NCBI RefSeq assembly: GCF_000974485.1
Contig: NZ_BBOM01000006.1
Span: forward strand, 124,001-188,000
Direction of reading: 5' to 3'
Source of the DNA: Streptomyces sp. NBRC 109706
GTDB lineage: Bacteria > Actinomycetota > Actinomycetes > Streptomycetales > Streptomycetaceae
Length of the DNA: 64,000 nt
Below are positions 36,944-45,756 of the stretch, piece by piece. The notes under the pieces are model-generated. The model had not been told where the DNA came from. It worked only from the letters and a program-made list of their open reading frames with translations, and made no database searches. The stretch's first letter is position 1. Each line of letters starts with the position of its first letter. A program made the translations under genes and the position numbers.

Positions 36944-39205
36944 GTGATCTACGACAGTATGAACGACGTCATCGGGGGAACTCCGCTCGTCAGGCTGCGA
37001 GTCGACGCCCCCGAGGGCGTCGAGGTGTACGCCAAGCTGGAGTTGGCGAACCCGTTCGCGATGAAGGACCGGGTGGCCCGGCAGATCATCCTGAGCGCGC
37101 GGGAACAGGGGGTGCTGCGCCCGCGGGACCCGATCGTGGAAAGCTCCTCCGGCACCATGGCGCTCGGCGTCGCCCTGGTCGGCCGGTCACTCGGTCACGA
37201 GGTGCACATCGTGACCGACCCCAGGATCGACCCGGTCACCAGGGCCAAGCTGCGGTCCATGGGCTGCACCCTCCATGTCGTCACCACGATGACGGACCGG
37301 GGCTGGCAGGGCGCCCGGTTGGACCGGCTCGACCAGCTGATACGCGAGCTGCCAGGGGCCGCCTTCTGGCCGCAGCAGTACAGCAACCCGGACAACCCCC
37401 GCGCCTACCGGGCGCTCGCCGAAGAGCTGATCGACGACCTGGGCCGGGTGGATGTACTGGTCGGCTCGGTCGGCAGCGGCGGCTCGCTGTGCGGCTCGGC
37501 GAGGGCGCTGCGGCGCTCCCAACCGGGCCTGTGGGTCGTCGGGGTGGACTCCGTCGGCAGCGTCCTCTTCGACCAGCCCGACCGGCCGGGCCGGTTGCAG
37601 GGCGGCCTGGGCAACAGCCTGCTGCCGAAGAACGTCGACCGCCGCGTCGTCGACGAGATCCACTGGCTGAACGACCGCGAGGCGTTCGAGGCGACCGGAG
37701 CGCTCGCCCTCGAACAGCAGATATTCGGCGGCAACACCTCGGGCTCGGTCTACCGGGTGCTCGGCGAGGTCGCCTCCCACGCACAGCCGGGCACCCGGAT
37801 CGTCGGCATCTTCCCCGACCGGGGCGACCGCTATGCCGAGACCGTGCACAGCCCGGCGTACTGGGCGGAGCAGGCCCTGAGCACGCAGCCGCTGTCCCGG
37901 TGCCCGGACGCGGTGGACTACGGCTCCCCGGTCCACTCATGGTCGCGAGCGGTCGTGAAGCACGCGCCGAACAGCCCGCAACACCTGCTCTTCATCGAGT
38001 CGAACACCACCGGCACCGGGATGATCGCCCTCCGCAGGACGTTCGAACTCGGCCTGCGACCGGTGCTTCTGACCGGTTCGCCGGAACGCTACAGCGGCCT
38101 GGCCGAGACCGGCTGCGCGATCCTGCCCTGCGACACCAACTCGACGCCCGCACTCCGAACCGCGATCCAGGACGGCTTCCGGCGGGAGGAAATCGCCGGA
38201 GTGACCACCACCAGCGACTTCTACGTACCGACGGTCGCCGAGACCGCCGACTGGCTGGGGCTCCCAGGCAACCGGGCCGACGCCATGACCACCTGCCGCA
38301 ACAAGGCCCTGATGCGGGCGGCACTGGCCACGGCGGGGGTGCCCCAGCCCCGGTTCGCCGTGGTGACCGAGGTGGCACAGGTCGCGGACGCGGTGGCGGC
38401 GGTCGGACTGCCGTGTGTGGTCAAACCGGCGGACGACTCCGCCTCCCAGAACGTGCTGCTCTGCGCCGACGAACAACAGGTGCGCGCGCACGCCGAGTTG
38501 GTCCTCGGCATCCACACCAACGTCCGTGGCATGCCGACGGCCCGCACCGTCCTCGTCGAGGAGTTCGTCGACGCGCCCGAGTTCAGCGTCGAGATGTTCA
38601 GCCACCTCGGCGCCGCCGAATGCGTCGGCATCACCGCCAAGGAGGTCGGCGGCGCACCGTACTTCGTGGAGCGCGGCCATGTCTTCCCCGCCCCACTGCC
38701 GACGGAGCGGGCCGACGAACTCGTCGCCGTCGTACGGGCGGCCCTCACCGCCTGCGGCGTCGAGACGGGGCCCACCCACACCGAGGTACGACTCACCGCC
38801 GACGGCCCGGTGATCATCGAGATCAACCCCCGGTTGGCCGGCGGCATGATTCCCGAACTGGTGCGCCTCTCCACCGGTATCGACCTGCTGGAACAGCAGC
38901 TCAAGGTCGCCGCCGGACAGCCTCCGCTGCTGGCCCCGACCCACCACACCACCGCCGGCATCCGGTTCCTGCTGGCCGACCGGGAAGGGGTGCTGACCGA
39001 GATCCACGGACTGGCCGAGGCCACCGCCACCGAGGGCGTCGAACAGGTCCGGGTCACACCCGAGCCGGGCACCCGGGTACGCCCCGCGACCAGCGCCTAC
39101 GACCGCCTCGGCCACATCATCGCCACCGGCCCCGACCCCACCTCGGTCCGCACCACCCTCAACACCGCCACCACCACCATCAACCTCCGGATAACCACCC
39201 CATAA
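36944..39205 (+). CDS. Fusion of cysteine-synthase-type PLP enzyme and ATP-grasp ligase
   Basis: A 753-residue two-domain protein. Residues 1 to about 330 are a fold-type II PLP enzyme of the cysteine synthase/SbnA kind: the PLP lysine is Lys41 in NPFAMKDRVARQI, the substrate loop reads ESSSGTMALGVALV, and GSVGSGGSLCGSARAL binds the PLP phosphate. Residues about 345-753 are an ATP-grasp domain: LPCVVKPADDSASQNVLLC, TVLVEEFVDAPEFSVEMFSH, THTEVRLTADGPVIIEINPR. The first half would join aspartate or another amine to phosphothreonine or phosphoserine. The second would form an amide bond with the resulting diamino acid. A covalent link of these activities suggests substrate hand-over. The GTG start is nine bases after the kinase stop, in the same operon. 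Confidence 0.88.
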   Translation: MIYDSMNDVIGGTPLVRLRVDAPEGVEVYAKLELANPFAMKDRVARQIILSAREQGVLRPRDPIVESSSGTMALGVALVGRSLGHEVHIVTDPRIDPVTRAKLRSMGCTLHVVTTMTDRGWQGARLDRLDQLIRELPGAAFWPQQYSNPDNPRAYRALAEELIDDLGRVDVLVGSVGSGGSLCGSARALRRSQPGLWVVGVDSVGSVLFDQPDRPGRLQGGLGNSLLPKNVDRRVVDEIHWLNDREAFEATGALALEQQIFGGNTSGSVYRVLGEVASHAQPGTRIVGIFPDRGDRYAETVHSPAYWAEQALSTQPLSRCPDAVDYGSPVHSWSRAVVKHAPNSPQHLLFIESNTTGTGMIALRRTFELGLRPVLLTGSPERYSGLAETGCAILPCDTNSTPALRTAIQDGFRREEIAGVTTTSDFYVPTVAETADWLGLPGNRADAMTTCRNKALMRAALATAGVPQPRFAVVTEVAQVADAVAAVGLPCVVKPADDSASQNVLLCADEQQVRAHAELVLGIHTNVRGMPTARTVLVEEFVDAPEFSVEMFSHLGAAECVGITAKEVGGAPYFVERGHVFPAPLPTERADELVAVVRAALTACGVETGPTHTEVRLTADGPVIIEINPRLAGGMIPELVRLSTGIDLLEQQLKVAAGQPPLLAPTHHTTAGIRFLLADREGVLTEIHGLAEATATEGVEQVRVTPEPGTRVRPATSAYDRLGHIIATGPDPTSVRTTLNTATTTINLRITTP

Positions 39206-39213
39206 CCCACCCG

Positions 39214-39256
39214 GGTGCGGTGCATGTCCCCCAACCCCCCGGACAGGCACCGCACC
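39214..39256 (+). terminator. Hairpin terminator at the end of the LanB/diaminobutyrate operon
   Basis: GGTGCGGTGC (39214-39223) pairs with GCACCGCACC (39247-39256), and an inner TGTCC/GGACA pair extends the structure. It starts nine bases after the stop codon of the last cluster gene. Confidence 0.55.
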
Positions 39257-39323
39257 ACCCCCGCCCTACCGCCCCGGGGCGGGCTTCACGCATCATCGGC
39301 GGGTGAGGAGGGCAACGAGCGAG

Positions 39324-39593
39324 ATGGTCGCTGTCCATGAGGAGTTCGAGGCGACCGTCACCGAGATTGTTCCCTGGGGTGTTCTCATTCGGCTCGACGA
39401 TGGTATCGCCGGGGTTATCGACAATCTGAAACTTCCGGCATGGCTGGACGACGAACCGCTCCCCGAGATCGGGAGTGCCGTGCATGTCGTGGTCCTGGAC
39501 GATGCGAGAGATCCTGTTCGCGTCAGCGCGCTCGCGGGGGACATGGATATCGCCCGTCGGCTTCGTGATAGGCGCCTGGACGGGCAGGGATAG
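39324..39593 (+). CDS. Small S1-like RNA-binding domain protein
   Basis: An 89-residue protein starting at the ATG at 39324 with AGGAGG about 11 bases upstream; a GTG at 39303 would add seven residues. It is a single S1/OB-fold domain: EFEATVTEIVPWGVLIRLDD, GIAGVIDNLKLPAWLDDE, then AVHVVVLDDARDPVRVSAL. Such small proteins are common in Streptomyces and of unknown role; binding to RNA or a similar polymer is assumed. It does not obviously belong to either flanking cluster. Confidence 0.7.
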   Translation: MVAVHEEFEATVTEIVPWGVLIRLDDGIAGVIDNLKLPAWLDDEPLPEIGSAVHVVVLDDARDPVRVSALAGDMDIARRLRDRRLDGQG

Positions 39594-39922
39594 TCGAACC
39601 GGCGGGTCGCCCGGGCCATAGCGGCTGCGGCTGTCGTTTTCCTCCACTGTTTCATCAGGTGGCGGGATTTGATCGATTCGCGCTTGACGTTGTGAGGAAA
39701 GCCACAGGAGTTATCGGGAAAACCGGCACCGTAGGGCGCTGACCTCCTGCTGTGGCCTTCGGCGGGGTGGAGGGATCGCCTGCGGCGGGGAAGCACCGCG
39801 AGTAGCGTGGGGCAACGCAGGGAAAACGCATATGACTTCGGCCGAGAATGGTCGTTCGTCCATGCCTGTGACGCCGGGCGATAAACGGTGCGCCACTTCT
39901 CCGAATTCCCATACGTGAGGAA
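39594..39922. other. Region upstream of the PKS remnant, with a possible stranded N-terminus
   Basis: No intact gene is seen. A 28-codon frame at 39832-39918 begins MTSAENGRSSMPVTPGDKR and ends just before the truncated ketosynthase frame. It may be the original start of the PKS protein, left behind when the first 90 or so residues of the ketosynthase were deleted. There is no direct proof. Confidence 0.35.
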
Positions 39923-40615
39923 GTGATCTTCGCCATGGATCCGCAGCAGCGGCTCTTTCTGGAGGCCGCCTGGGACGCGTTGGAGAACGGCGGTCAGGAC
40001 ACCTCCAAGCTGGCCGGCACGGCCACGGGCGTCTTCGTCGGCACCTGCAACGTCCACTACTGGGACCTGTTGGCGGCCACCGGATCGCCCGATATGCACG
40101 CGGCGTTGGGCGCGGGCACGCGGGCCGCCATCACCGGCCGGCTCTCGTTCGCCCTCGATGTCAACGGCCCCGGACTGTCCGTCGACACCGCCTGTTCCTC
40201 CTCGCTCGCGGCCATCGCGCTCGCCTGTCAGAGCCTGCGCGCCGGCGAGTCGACGGCGGCCATCGCCGGTGGCTCGCAGGTGCTCGTCGCCAACACCGAG
40301 ACCCGGGGCTATGCGGACTCCGGCGTGTTCTCCGCCGAGAACTGCAAGTTCGGTGACACCGGCGCGGACGGTTTCGTCTTCGGCGAGGGCGTGGGGGCCG
40401 TGCTGCTCAAGCCGCTGGAACGGGCGCTCGCGGACGGGGATCCCGTCCAGGCCGTCATCGGGGTTCCCTTCGTGGATACCCCCGGCTTCAGCCGGGGGAG
40501 GAAACGAAGCTCCTGCGGAGCAGGGCAGGGAAAGCCGGTTCGCCGCCAGGGCGGACCGGCGTCCACCAGCAACTACCGGCGGATTGTCGTGATTTGATTC
40601 AGTATCATGTGAGCT

Positions 40616-41815
40616 GTGAAGGCCACCCACGTGAAGCGGGCGTTCAAGTACCGCTTCTATCCGACAGGTGCGCAGGCGGCGGAGCTGTCGCGCACCTTCG
40701 GATGCGTGCGGAAGGTCTACAACCTGGCCCTTGCCGCGCGTACGGAGGCGTGGGGTCGGCAGGAGCGGGTGAACTACCACCAGACCTCGGCCATGCTGAC
40801 GGCCTGGAAGAAGACCGAGGAGTACGCCTACCTCAACGACGTGTCCTCCGTCCCGCTGCAACAGGCGTTGCGGCACCTCCAGGTGGCGTTCACCAACTTC
40901 TTCGACAAGCGGGCCAAGTACCCGCGTTTCAAGTCGCGGAAGAGATCGCGGAAGTCGGCGGAGTACACCACCTCCGCGTTCCGCTTCCGGAACGGCCGGC
41001 TGACCCTGGCCAAGATGGCGGAGCCGTTGGACATCGTGTGGTCCCGCCCGCTTCCCGAGGGCGCGTCGCCGTCCACGGTGACCGTCTCCCAGGACCCGGC
41101 GGGGCGCTGGTATGTGTCCCTGGTGGTCCAGGACCCCACCATTCAGCGGCTCCCGGCCGCCGATACGGCCGTCGGTATCGACGTCGGGCTCGATCACCTG
41201 CTGACCCTCTCCACCGGGGGGAAGATCACCAACCCCAGGCACGAGCGTGAGGATCGTGCCCGTCTCGCCCAGGCTCAGCGCCAGTTGGCCCGTAAGGCCA
41301 AGGGGGATGGGGCCAACCGTGCCAAGGCCCGCCGCAAGGTCGCCAAGGTGTATGCCCGGATCGCTGACCGCAGGCGTGACCACCTGCACAAGCTGACCAC
41401 TCGACTCGTTCGTGAACACCAAACGATCGTGATCGAGGACCTGTCGGTTCGGAACATGGTGAAGAACCGCTCCCTGGCCCGCGCCATCTCGGACGCGGCG
41501 TGGTCGGAGTTCAGGGGCATGTTGGAGTACAAGGCGGCCTGGTATGGGCGGGACGTGATCGCGGTCGACCGCTTCTTCCCCTCCTCCAAGCTGTGCTCGA
41601 CCTGCGGCGCCGTGCGGAGCGGAATGCCGCTGCACATCCGCACCTGGACGTGCGCCGGCTGCGGGGCATCCCATGACCGGGACGTGAACGCGGCACGCAA
41701 CCTTCTGGCCGTCGGGCTGACGGTGTCTGTCTGTGGAGCTGGTGTAAGACCTCAACGGAGTACTCCGGGCGGGCAGTCGGCGACGAAGCAGAAAACCCCA
41801 CGGCGCGAGCCGTAG
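40616..41815 (+). CDS. tnpB: TnpB RNA-guided nuclease (IS1341-type)
   Basis: A 399-residue TnpB starting at the GTG at 40616. It has the N-terminal HVKRAFKYRFYPT, and RuvC catalytic residues Asp189 (VGIDVGLDHL), Glu274 (IVIEDLSVRN) and Asp354/356 (HDRDVNAARNLL). A four-Cys zinc finger is formed by CSTC (327-330) and CAGC (346-349). All key residues are present, so the nuclease is probably active. TnpB proteins use an RNA derived from the element's right end as guide, and act to keep the element in place. The gene fills most of its element and sits inside the dead PKS gene. Confidence 0.93.
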   Translation: MKATHVKRAFKYRFYPTGAQAAELSRTFGCVRKVYNLALAARTEAWGRQERVNYHQTSAMLTAWKKTEEYAYLNDVSSVPLQQALRHLQVAFTNFFDKRAKYPRFKSRKRSRKSAEYTTSAFRFRNGRLTLAKMAEPLDIVWSRPLPEGASPSTVTVSQDPAGRWYVSLVVQDPTIQRLPAADTAVGIDVGLDHLLTLSTGGKITNPRHEREDRARLAQAQRQLARKAKGDGANRAKARRKVAKVYARIADRRRDHLHKLTTRLVREHQTIVIEDLSVRNMVKNRSLARAISDAAWSEFRGMLEYKAAWYGRDVIAVDRFFPSSKLCSTCGAVRSGMPLHIRTWTCAGCGASHDRDVNAARNLLAVGLTVSVCGAGVRPQRSTPGGQSATKQKTPRREP

Positions 41816-41847
41816 GGATCCCCTCGCTCACGAGGGGGGAAGTCAAC
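41700..41847 (+). ncRNA. Predicted omega-RNA (right-end RNA guiding TnpB)
   Basis: In IS605-family elements the guide RNA overlaps the 3' end of tnpB and ends exactly at the element's right end, with the guide taken from the flanking DNA. Here the right-end part contains two stable hairpins and the flank begins CGTGGCTGGACGATGAAC at 41848, which would be the guide. The 5' boundary given is approximate. Confidence 0.4.
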
Positions 41848-43632
41848 CGTGGCTGGACGATGAACAACGACGGGGCGGACAGCGGCACCATGATCGGTCC
41901 CGGGCTCGGCGGCCAGCGGCAGATGCTGCGTCGGGCGTACGAGGACGCGGGCGTCCCGGTCACCGAGGTGGACTATGTCGAGGGCCACGGCACCGGCACC
42001 CCCGTCGGGGACCCGGTGGAACTCGGCGCGATCGGCGCCGAGTTGGGTGGCCGGGGGCTACGTCCCGGGGACCGGCCGCTGCTGGTCGGCTCGGTCAAGT
42101 CCAATATCGGGCACGCCGGTTCGGCGGCCGGTGTGCTCGGCCTCATCAAGAGTGTGCTGGTCCTCCAACACCGCGTCGTGCCGCCCTCGTTGCATGTGAC
42201 CGAGCGCACCCTGGCGATCGACTGGGACGGGCTCGGCATCGATGTCCCGCGCACCGCAAGGCCGTTGACCGTCGAGGGCCGGCCGTTGACGGCGGGCGTG
42301 AGCGGCTTCGGCGTCTCCGGCACCAATGTGCATCTCGTGGTGAGCGAGGCCGGTTCCGGTGTCGAGCCCGGACGCGAGGGCGCCGAAGCCGCCCCTCAAG
42401 CGGCAGGCGGGGAACATCTGTTGGCGCTGTCCGCCGCGTCGCCCGAGGCGCTGCTCGCCCGCGCCCGCGACCTCGGCAAACACCTCGGCGAACACCTCAC
42501 CGGCGCCGCGGACCACGGGCGGCTTCACGACATCTGCCACACCGCCGCCGTGCGCCGCACCCACCACGACTACCGGCTGGCGGTCGTCGGCGACAGTCAC
42601 CGGGCGATGGCCGACCGGCTGCGGGAAACGTGCGAGGCGTGGGAGCAGGGCGGCGAGCCGGTGTACGCGAACGGTGCGCGGGTGGCGTTCGTCTTCTCCG
42701 GTCAAGGCTCGCAGTGGGTCGGGATGGGCCGCGAACTGCTGGCGGTCTCCCCCGTTTTCCGGGCCACGATGGAGCGCTGCGACGAGGCCGTCGGCGCCGA
42801 GACGGGCTGGTCGGTGATCGAACGGCTCGGCGACGGCACCGATCTGGTCGCGGAGAGCGTGGCCGTCGTGCATCCGGTGCTGTGGGCGATCCAGGTGTCG
42901 CTGGCCGAGACCTGGCGGGCCTGGGGTGTCGAACCGGATGTCGTGCTGGGCCACAGCATGGGGGAGGTCGCCGCCGCCTGCGCCTCGGGCGCGCTGAGCC
43001 TCGCCGACGGCGCCACGGTCATCTGCCGACGCAGCCGGCTGATCCGCCAACGGGTCTCCGGCCGGGGCACCATGGCGGTGGCCGCCCTGACCTCCGACGA
43101 GGCGGAACAACTCATCGGGAGCTGGCGGTGAACGTGTCGGTGGCGGCCAGCAACGGGCCGCGCACCACCGTCATCGAGCTGCGGGGCAGCCTGCGGATCT
43201 CCCGGGGGCAGTCCACGGCGCCGGCGGCACCGGCGGCCCCCGTTCCGGCACCGGAACCGGCACCGGCACCGGCACCGACGCCGTGGACGGCGCCGGATGT
43301 CGCCGTGCGGTCGGTCCCCGAACCGGCCTCCCAACCGGCCCCCGACGAGCGGCCGTTGGCTGACCGGGTGGCGGAGCAGGTCGCCGCGGTCCTCCGCACG
43401 CCCGTCGCCAGGCTTGAGCCGAACAAGCCCCTCCACAGGCTGGGGATGGACTCCCTCATGGGCGCCGAGCTGCGCACCCGCCTGGAGCAGGCCCTCGGGA
43501 TCGACGTCCCCGTGACGGAGCTGACCCGGGGCACGACCACCGCGGGACTGGCCCGCGCCCTGGCCGCTCGGGCCTCGGCCTGACGCGCCACCGAACGCCA
43601 CCGAACGCCGGAAGACGGGAAAAGAGCGAGAG

Positions 43633-44862
43633 ATGACCACGGATCTGTACGAACTCGGTGAGCGGCCTCCGCTGGGCGAGGTTTCCGCGCGGATGCACGC
43701 GTCCGTCATCCGCCCGGAGCGGTACGGCGAGCCGAGCTGGGGCTTCGCGATGGAGGTCGTGGACGTGCCGCGCGTCGGCCGGGGCCAGGTGCTGGTCTAT
43801 GTGATGGCCGCCGGCATCAACTACAACAACGTGTGGGCCTCGCTCGGCTACCCGTACGACGTCGTCGGCGGCCGGCGGAAGCAGGGCGCGACGGAGAACT
43901 TCCACATCGGCGGCTCCGAGGGCTCCGGGATCGTCTGGGCGGTGGGCGAGGGCGTCACCTCGGTCGCGGTCGGCGACGAGATCCTGATGTCGGGATGCCA
44001 GTGGGACGAGACGGCGCCGGACATCCGCCTGGGCGGGGACCCCATAGCGTCGGTCACCCAGTCCGCCTGGGGATACGAGACCAACTACGGCTCGTTCGCC
44101 CAGTTCGCGCTGGTCGACGACTACCAGTGCCATCCGAAGCCGGCCGGTCTCTCCTGGGAACAGGCCGCCGGCCTGCTGTTGACCGGCGCGACCGCCTACC
44201 GCCAACTGTGCGGCTGGGCGCCGCATACGGTCCAGCCGGGCGATCCGGTGCTGATCTGGGGCGGCGCCGGCGGCCTCGGGACGATGGGCATCCAGATCAC
44301 CCGACTCCGCGGCGGGGTGCCCGTCGTGGTGGTCTCGGACGACGAACGGGGGAAGTTCTGCGTCGACCTGGGCGCCGAGGGCTATATCAACCGCAACGAC
44401 TTCACCCACTGGGGGCGTCTGCCGGACACCCGGGACACCGGGGCGATGGCCGAATGGCTGAAGGGCGCCCGCGCCTTCGGGAGAAGGTTCTGGGAGATCC
44501 TGGGCGAACGGAAATCGCCGAAGATCGTGCTGGAACACACCGGCCAGAACACCATTCCCACCTCCATGTACCTGTGCGACAACGCGGGGATGGTCGTCAT
44601 CTGCGGCGGCACCACGGGGTACAACGCGGACGTCGACCTGCGGTTTCTGTGGATGCGTCAGAAACGCCTGCAGGGCTCGCACTTCGCCAGCAACCGGGAG
44701 TGCCGCGAGGTGATCGAACTGGCCGCCAACGGCCGGCTGGACCCCTGCGTCTCCTGGATCGGCGACCTCCGACAGACGGGCGAGGCCCACCAGTTGATGT
44801 ACGAGAACAAACACCCCGCCGGCAACCTGGCCGTCCGCGTCAACGCCCCGGCCCCGAGTTAG
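43633..44862 (+). CDS. ccr: Crotonyl-CoA carboxylase/reductase
   Basis: A 409-residue member of the medium-chain dehydrogenase superfamily. Features matching Ccr are SVIRPERYGEPSWGFAMEVV, GINYNNVWASLGYP, FHIGGSEGSGIVWAVGEGV, the nucleotide-binding GGAGGLGTMGIQI, RNDFTHWG, and LEHTGQNTIPTSMYLCDN. It makes ethylmalonyl-CoA (or butyryl-CoA) from crotonyl-CoA with NADPH and CO2. It is somewhat shorter than the usual 445 or so residues, mostly at the N-terminus. Its place 50 bp after the PKS acyl carrier domain says it once supplied extender units to that PKS. The gene itself looks intact although the PKS is not. Confidence 0.92.
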   Translation: MTTDLYELGERPPLGEVSARMHASVIRPERYGEPSWGFAMEVVDVPRVGRGQVLVYVMAAGINYNNVWASLGYPYDVVGGRRKQGATENFHIGGSEGSGIVWAVGEGVTSVAVGDEILMSGCQWDETAPDIRLGGDPIASVTQSAWGYETNYGSFAQFALVDDYQCHPKPAGLSWEQAAGLLLTGATAYRQLCGWAPHTVQPGDPVLIWGGAGGLGTMGIQITRLRGGVPVVVVSDDERGKFCVDLGAEGYINRNDFTHWGRLPDTRDTGAMAEWLKGARAFGRRFWEILGERKSPKIVLEHTGQNTIPTSMYLCDNAGMVVICGGTTGYNADVDLRFLWMRQKRLQGSHFASNRECREVIELAANGRLDPCVSWIGDLRQTGEAHQLMYENKHPAGNLAVRVNAPAPS

Positions 44863-44870
44863 GCGGCCGA

Positions 44871-44898
44871 CCCCCGCCGGACGAGGGTCCGGCGGGGG
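44871..44898 (+). terminator. Terminator between convergent ccr and ABC permease genes
   Basis: CCCCCGCCGGAC (44871-44882) pairs perfectly with GTCCGGCGGGGG (44887-44898) around a 4-base loop, eight bases after the ccr stop. It can serve transcripts from both sides. Confidence 0.8.
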
Positions 44899-44913
44899 CC
44901 CGGCGGTGGGGGT

Positions 44914-45756
44914 TCACGGGAGGGTGCGGCGGAGGGTGTGGAAGGTGGCGGCGAGGGTGGCGGCGGTGAGGATGAGGAGGATGCCGGTTTCGACGAGTTG
45001 AATGGGCCAGTAGTGCGCGGTGGGGTGGAACTTCGCGTAGAAGTCGACCGCTCCGTGCTCCGCCAGGCAGGCGGCCCGGGCGCCGCAGTCGAGGCCGTTG
45101 ACGCGTTCTCCGGCTTCCGTGATCATGCCGAGTTCGAGTTGGTCGACATGGTTGAGGGAGGCGTCCCACGGGCCTCGTCGCTCCGTCGCCGGCCAGAGGG
45201 AGGAGCGGAAACGGTCGCCCAGGTGGTACGCCAGTCCGATGCCGGCCACGGCCAGGCCCGTCGCCGGGAGGGTGCGCCGGGTGAGCAGCGCCGCCAGGGC
45301 GCCGAGCGCCAGGCCGAGCAGCACATACGCCGGGCCGACCGGTCCCGCGGCGTGGAAGTACTCGCTGTGCCAGCGGTTGACCCCACCGTCCGCGCCGGCG
45401 AGCCAGCGCCACCGGAAGAGCAGGGTCAGCACCGCCGTACCGGCGAGGAGCGCCGCCGCAGGCACGGCCAGCTTCATGGCGAGCCAGCGGGCCGGGGAGA
45501 CGGACTGCGTCCAGACCAGGGTGACGGTGCCGCGTTCCCACTCCCGGCCGATCAGCGCGGCGCCGACGCAGGCGGCGATGCCGGGGGCCAGCCAGGCGAG
45601 GAGTTGGGCGGACCGGAGTTCGTGGACCTCGTTCAGCCCGACGGCTCCGGCGACGACCAGCAGCGCCAGGCCCCACAGCGGAGCCCGGTGCAGCCGCGAC
45701 ACCGCCAGGGCCAGGCCACGGTTCGGGGACTGCGGGGATCGTGAGAGCAACGTCAT
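44914..45756 (-). CDS. ABC-2-type membrane permease
   Basis: A 280-residue membrane protein with about six hydrophobic spans, including LWGLALLVVAGAVGL, LLAWLAPGIAACVGAALIG, LAVPAAALLAGTAVLTLLF, AYVLLGLALGALAALL and a last one near VETGILLILTAATLAATF. The REWERGTVTLVWTQSVSPAR segment is typical of actinomycete ABC-2 permeases. The ATG overlaps the stop of the upstream ATPase gene. It should form the channel of the exporter encoded by this GntR-controlled operon; the substrate is unknown. Confidence 0.85.
   Translation of the reverse strand: MTLLSRSPQSPNRGLALAVSRLHRAPLWGLALLVVAGAVGLNEVHELRSAQLLAWLAPGIAACVGAALIGREWERGTVTLVWTQSVSPARWLAMKLAVPAAALLAGTAVLTLLFRWRWLAGADGGVNRWHSEYFHAAGPVGPAYVLLGLALGALAALLTRRTLPATGLAVAGIGLAYHLGDRFRSSLWPATERRGPWDASLNHVDQLELGMITEAGERVNGLDCGARAACLAEHGAVDFYAKFHPTAHYWPIQLVETGILLILTAATLAATFHTLRRTLP

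Larger units (their letters stand above)
40460..41847 (+). mobile_element. IS200/IS605-type element carrying only tnpB, inserted in the ketosynthase
   Basis: The element is bounded by the two halves of the interrupted KS codon series (GTCATC | insert | CGTGGCTGG), giving about 1388 bp. The left end has the hairpin CCCCCGGCTTCAGCCGGGGG (from about 40479). The right end has ACGGCGCGAGCCGT and CCCTCGCTCACGAGGGG hairpins. No target duplication and no terminal inverted repeats are seen, as expected for this single-strand transposing family. There is no tnpA (Y1 transposase), so movement would need a transposase in trans. Confidence 0.85.
39923..43583 (+). pseudogene. Type I polyketide synthase remnant (KS-partial AT-ACP), interrupted by a TnpB element
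   Basis: The ketosynthase lacks about 90 N-terminal residues, starting at MDPQQRLFLEAAWDALENGG. It keeps the active-site Cys in VDTACSSSLAAIAL and is split after DPVQAVI at 40459 by an inserted element. It resumes at 41848 with RGWTMNNDG, EGHGTGTPVGD and KSNIGHAGSAAG, so both catalytic His motifs are present. An acyltransferase follows (FVFSGQGSQWVGMG, GHSMGEVAAACASG). Near 43130 the frame shifts, and after NGPRTTVIEL the rest of the AT and any DH, ER or KR domains are missing. The frame joins a Pro/Ala linker and an acyl carrier domain with the phosphopantetheine Ser in RLGMDSLMGAELR. Three separate lesions make it non-functional. Confidence 0.85.

Noticed and set aside
19255..39205. Ordinary class I lanthipeptide cluster
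   Set aside because: No LanC cyclase, no precursor with Ser/Thr/Cys-rich core, no elimination domain and no peptidase-containing transporter.
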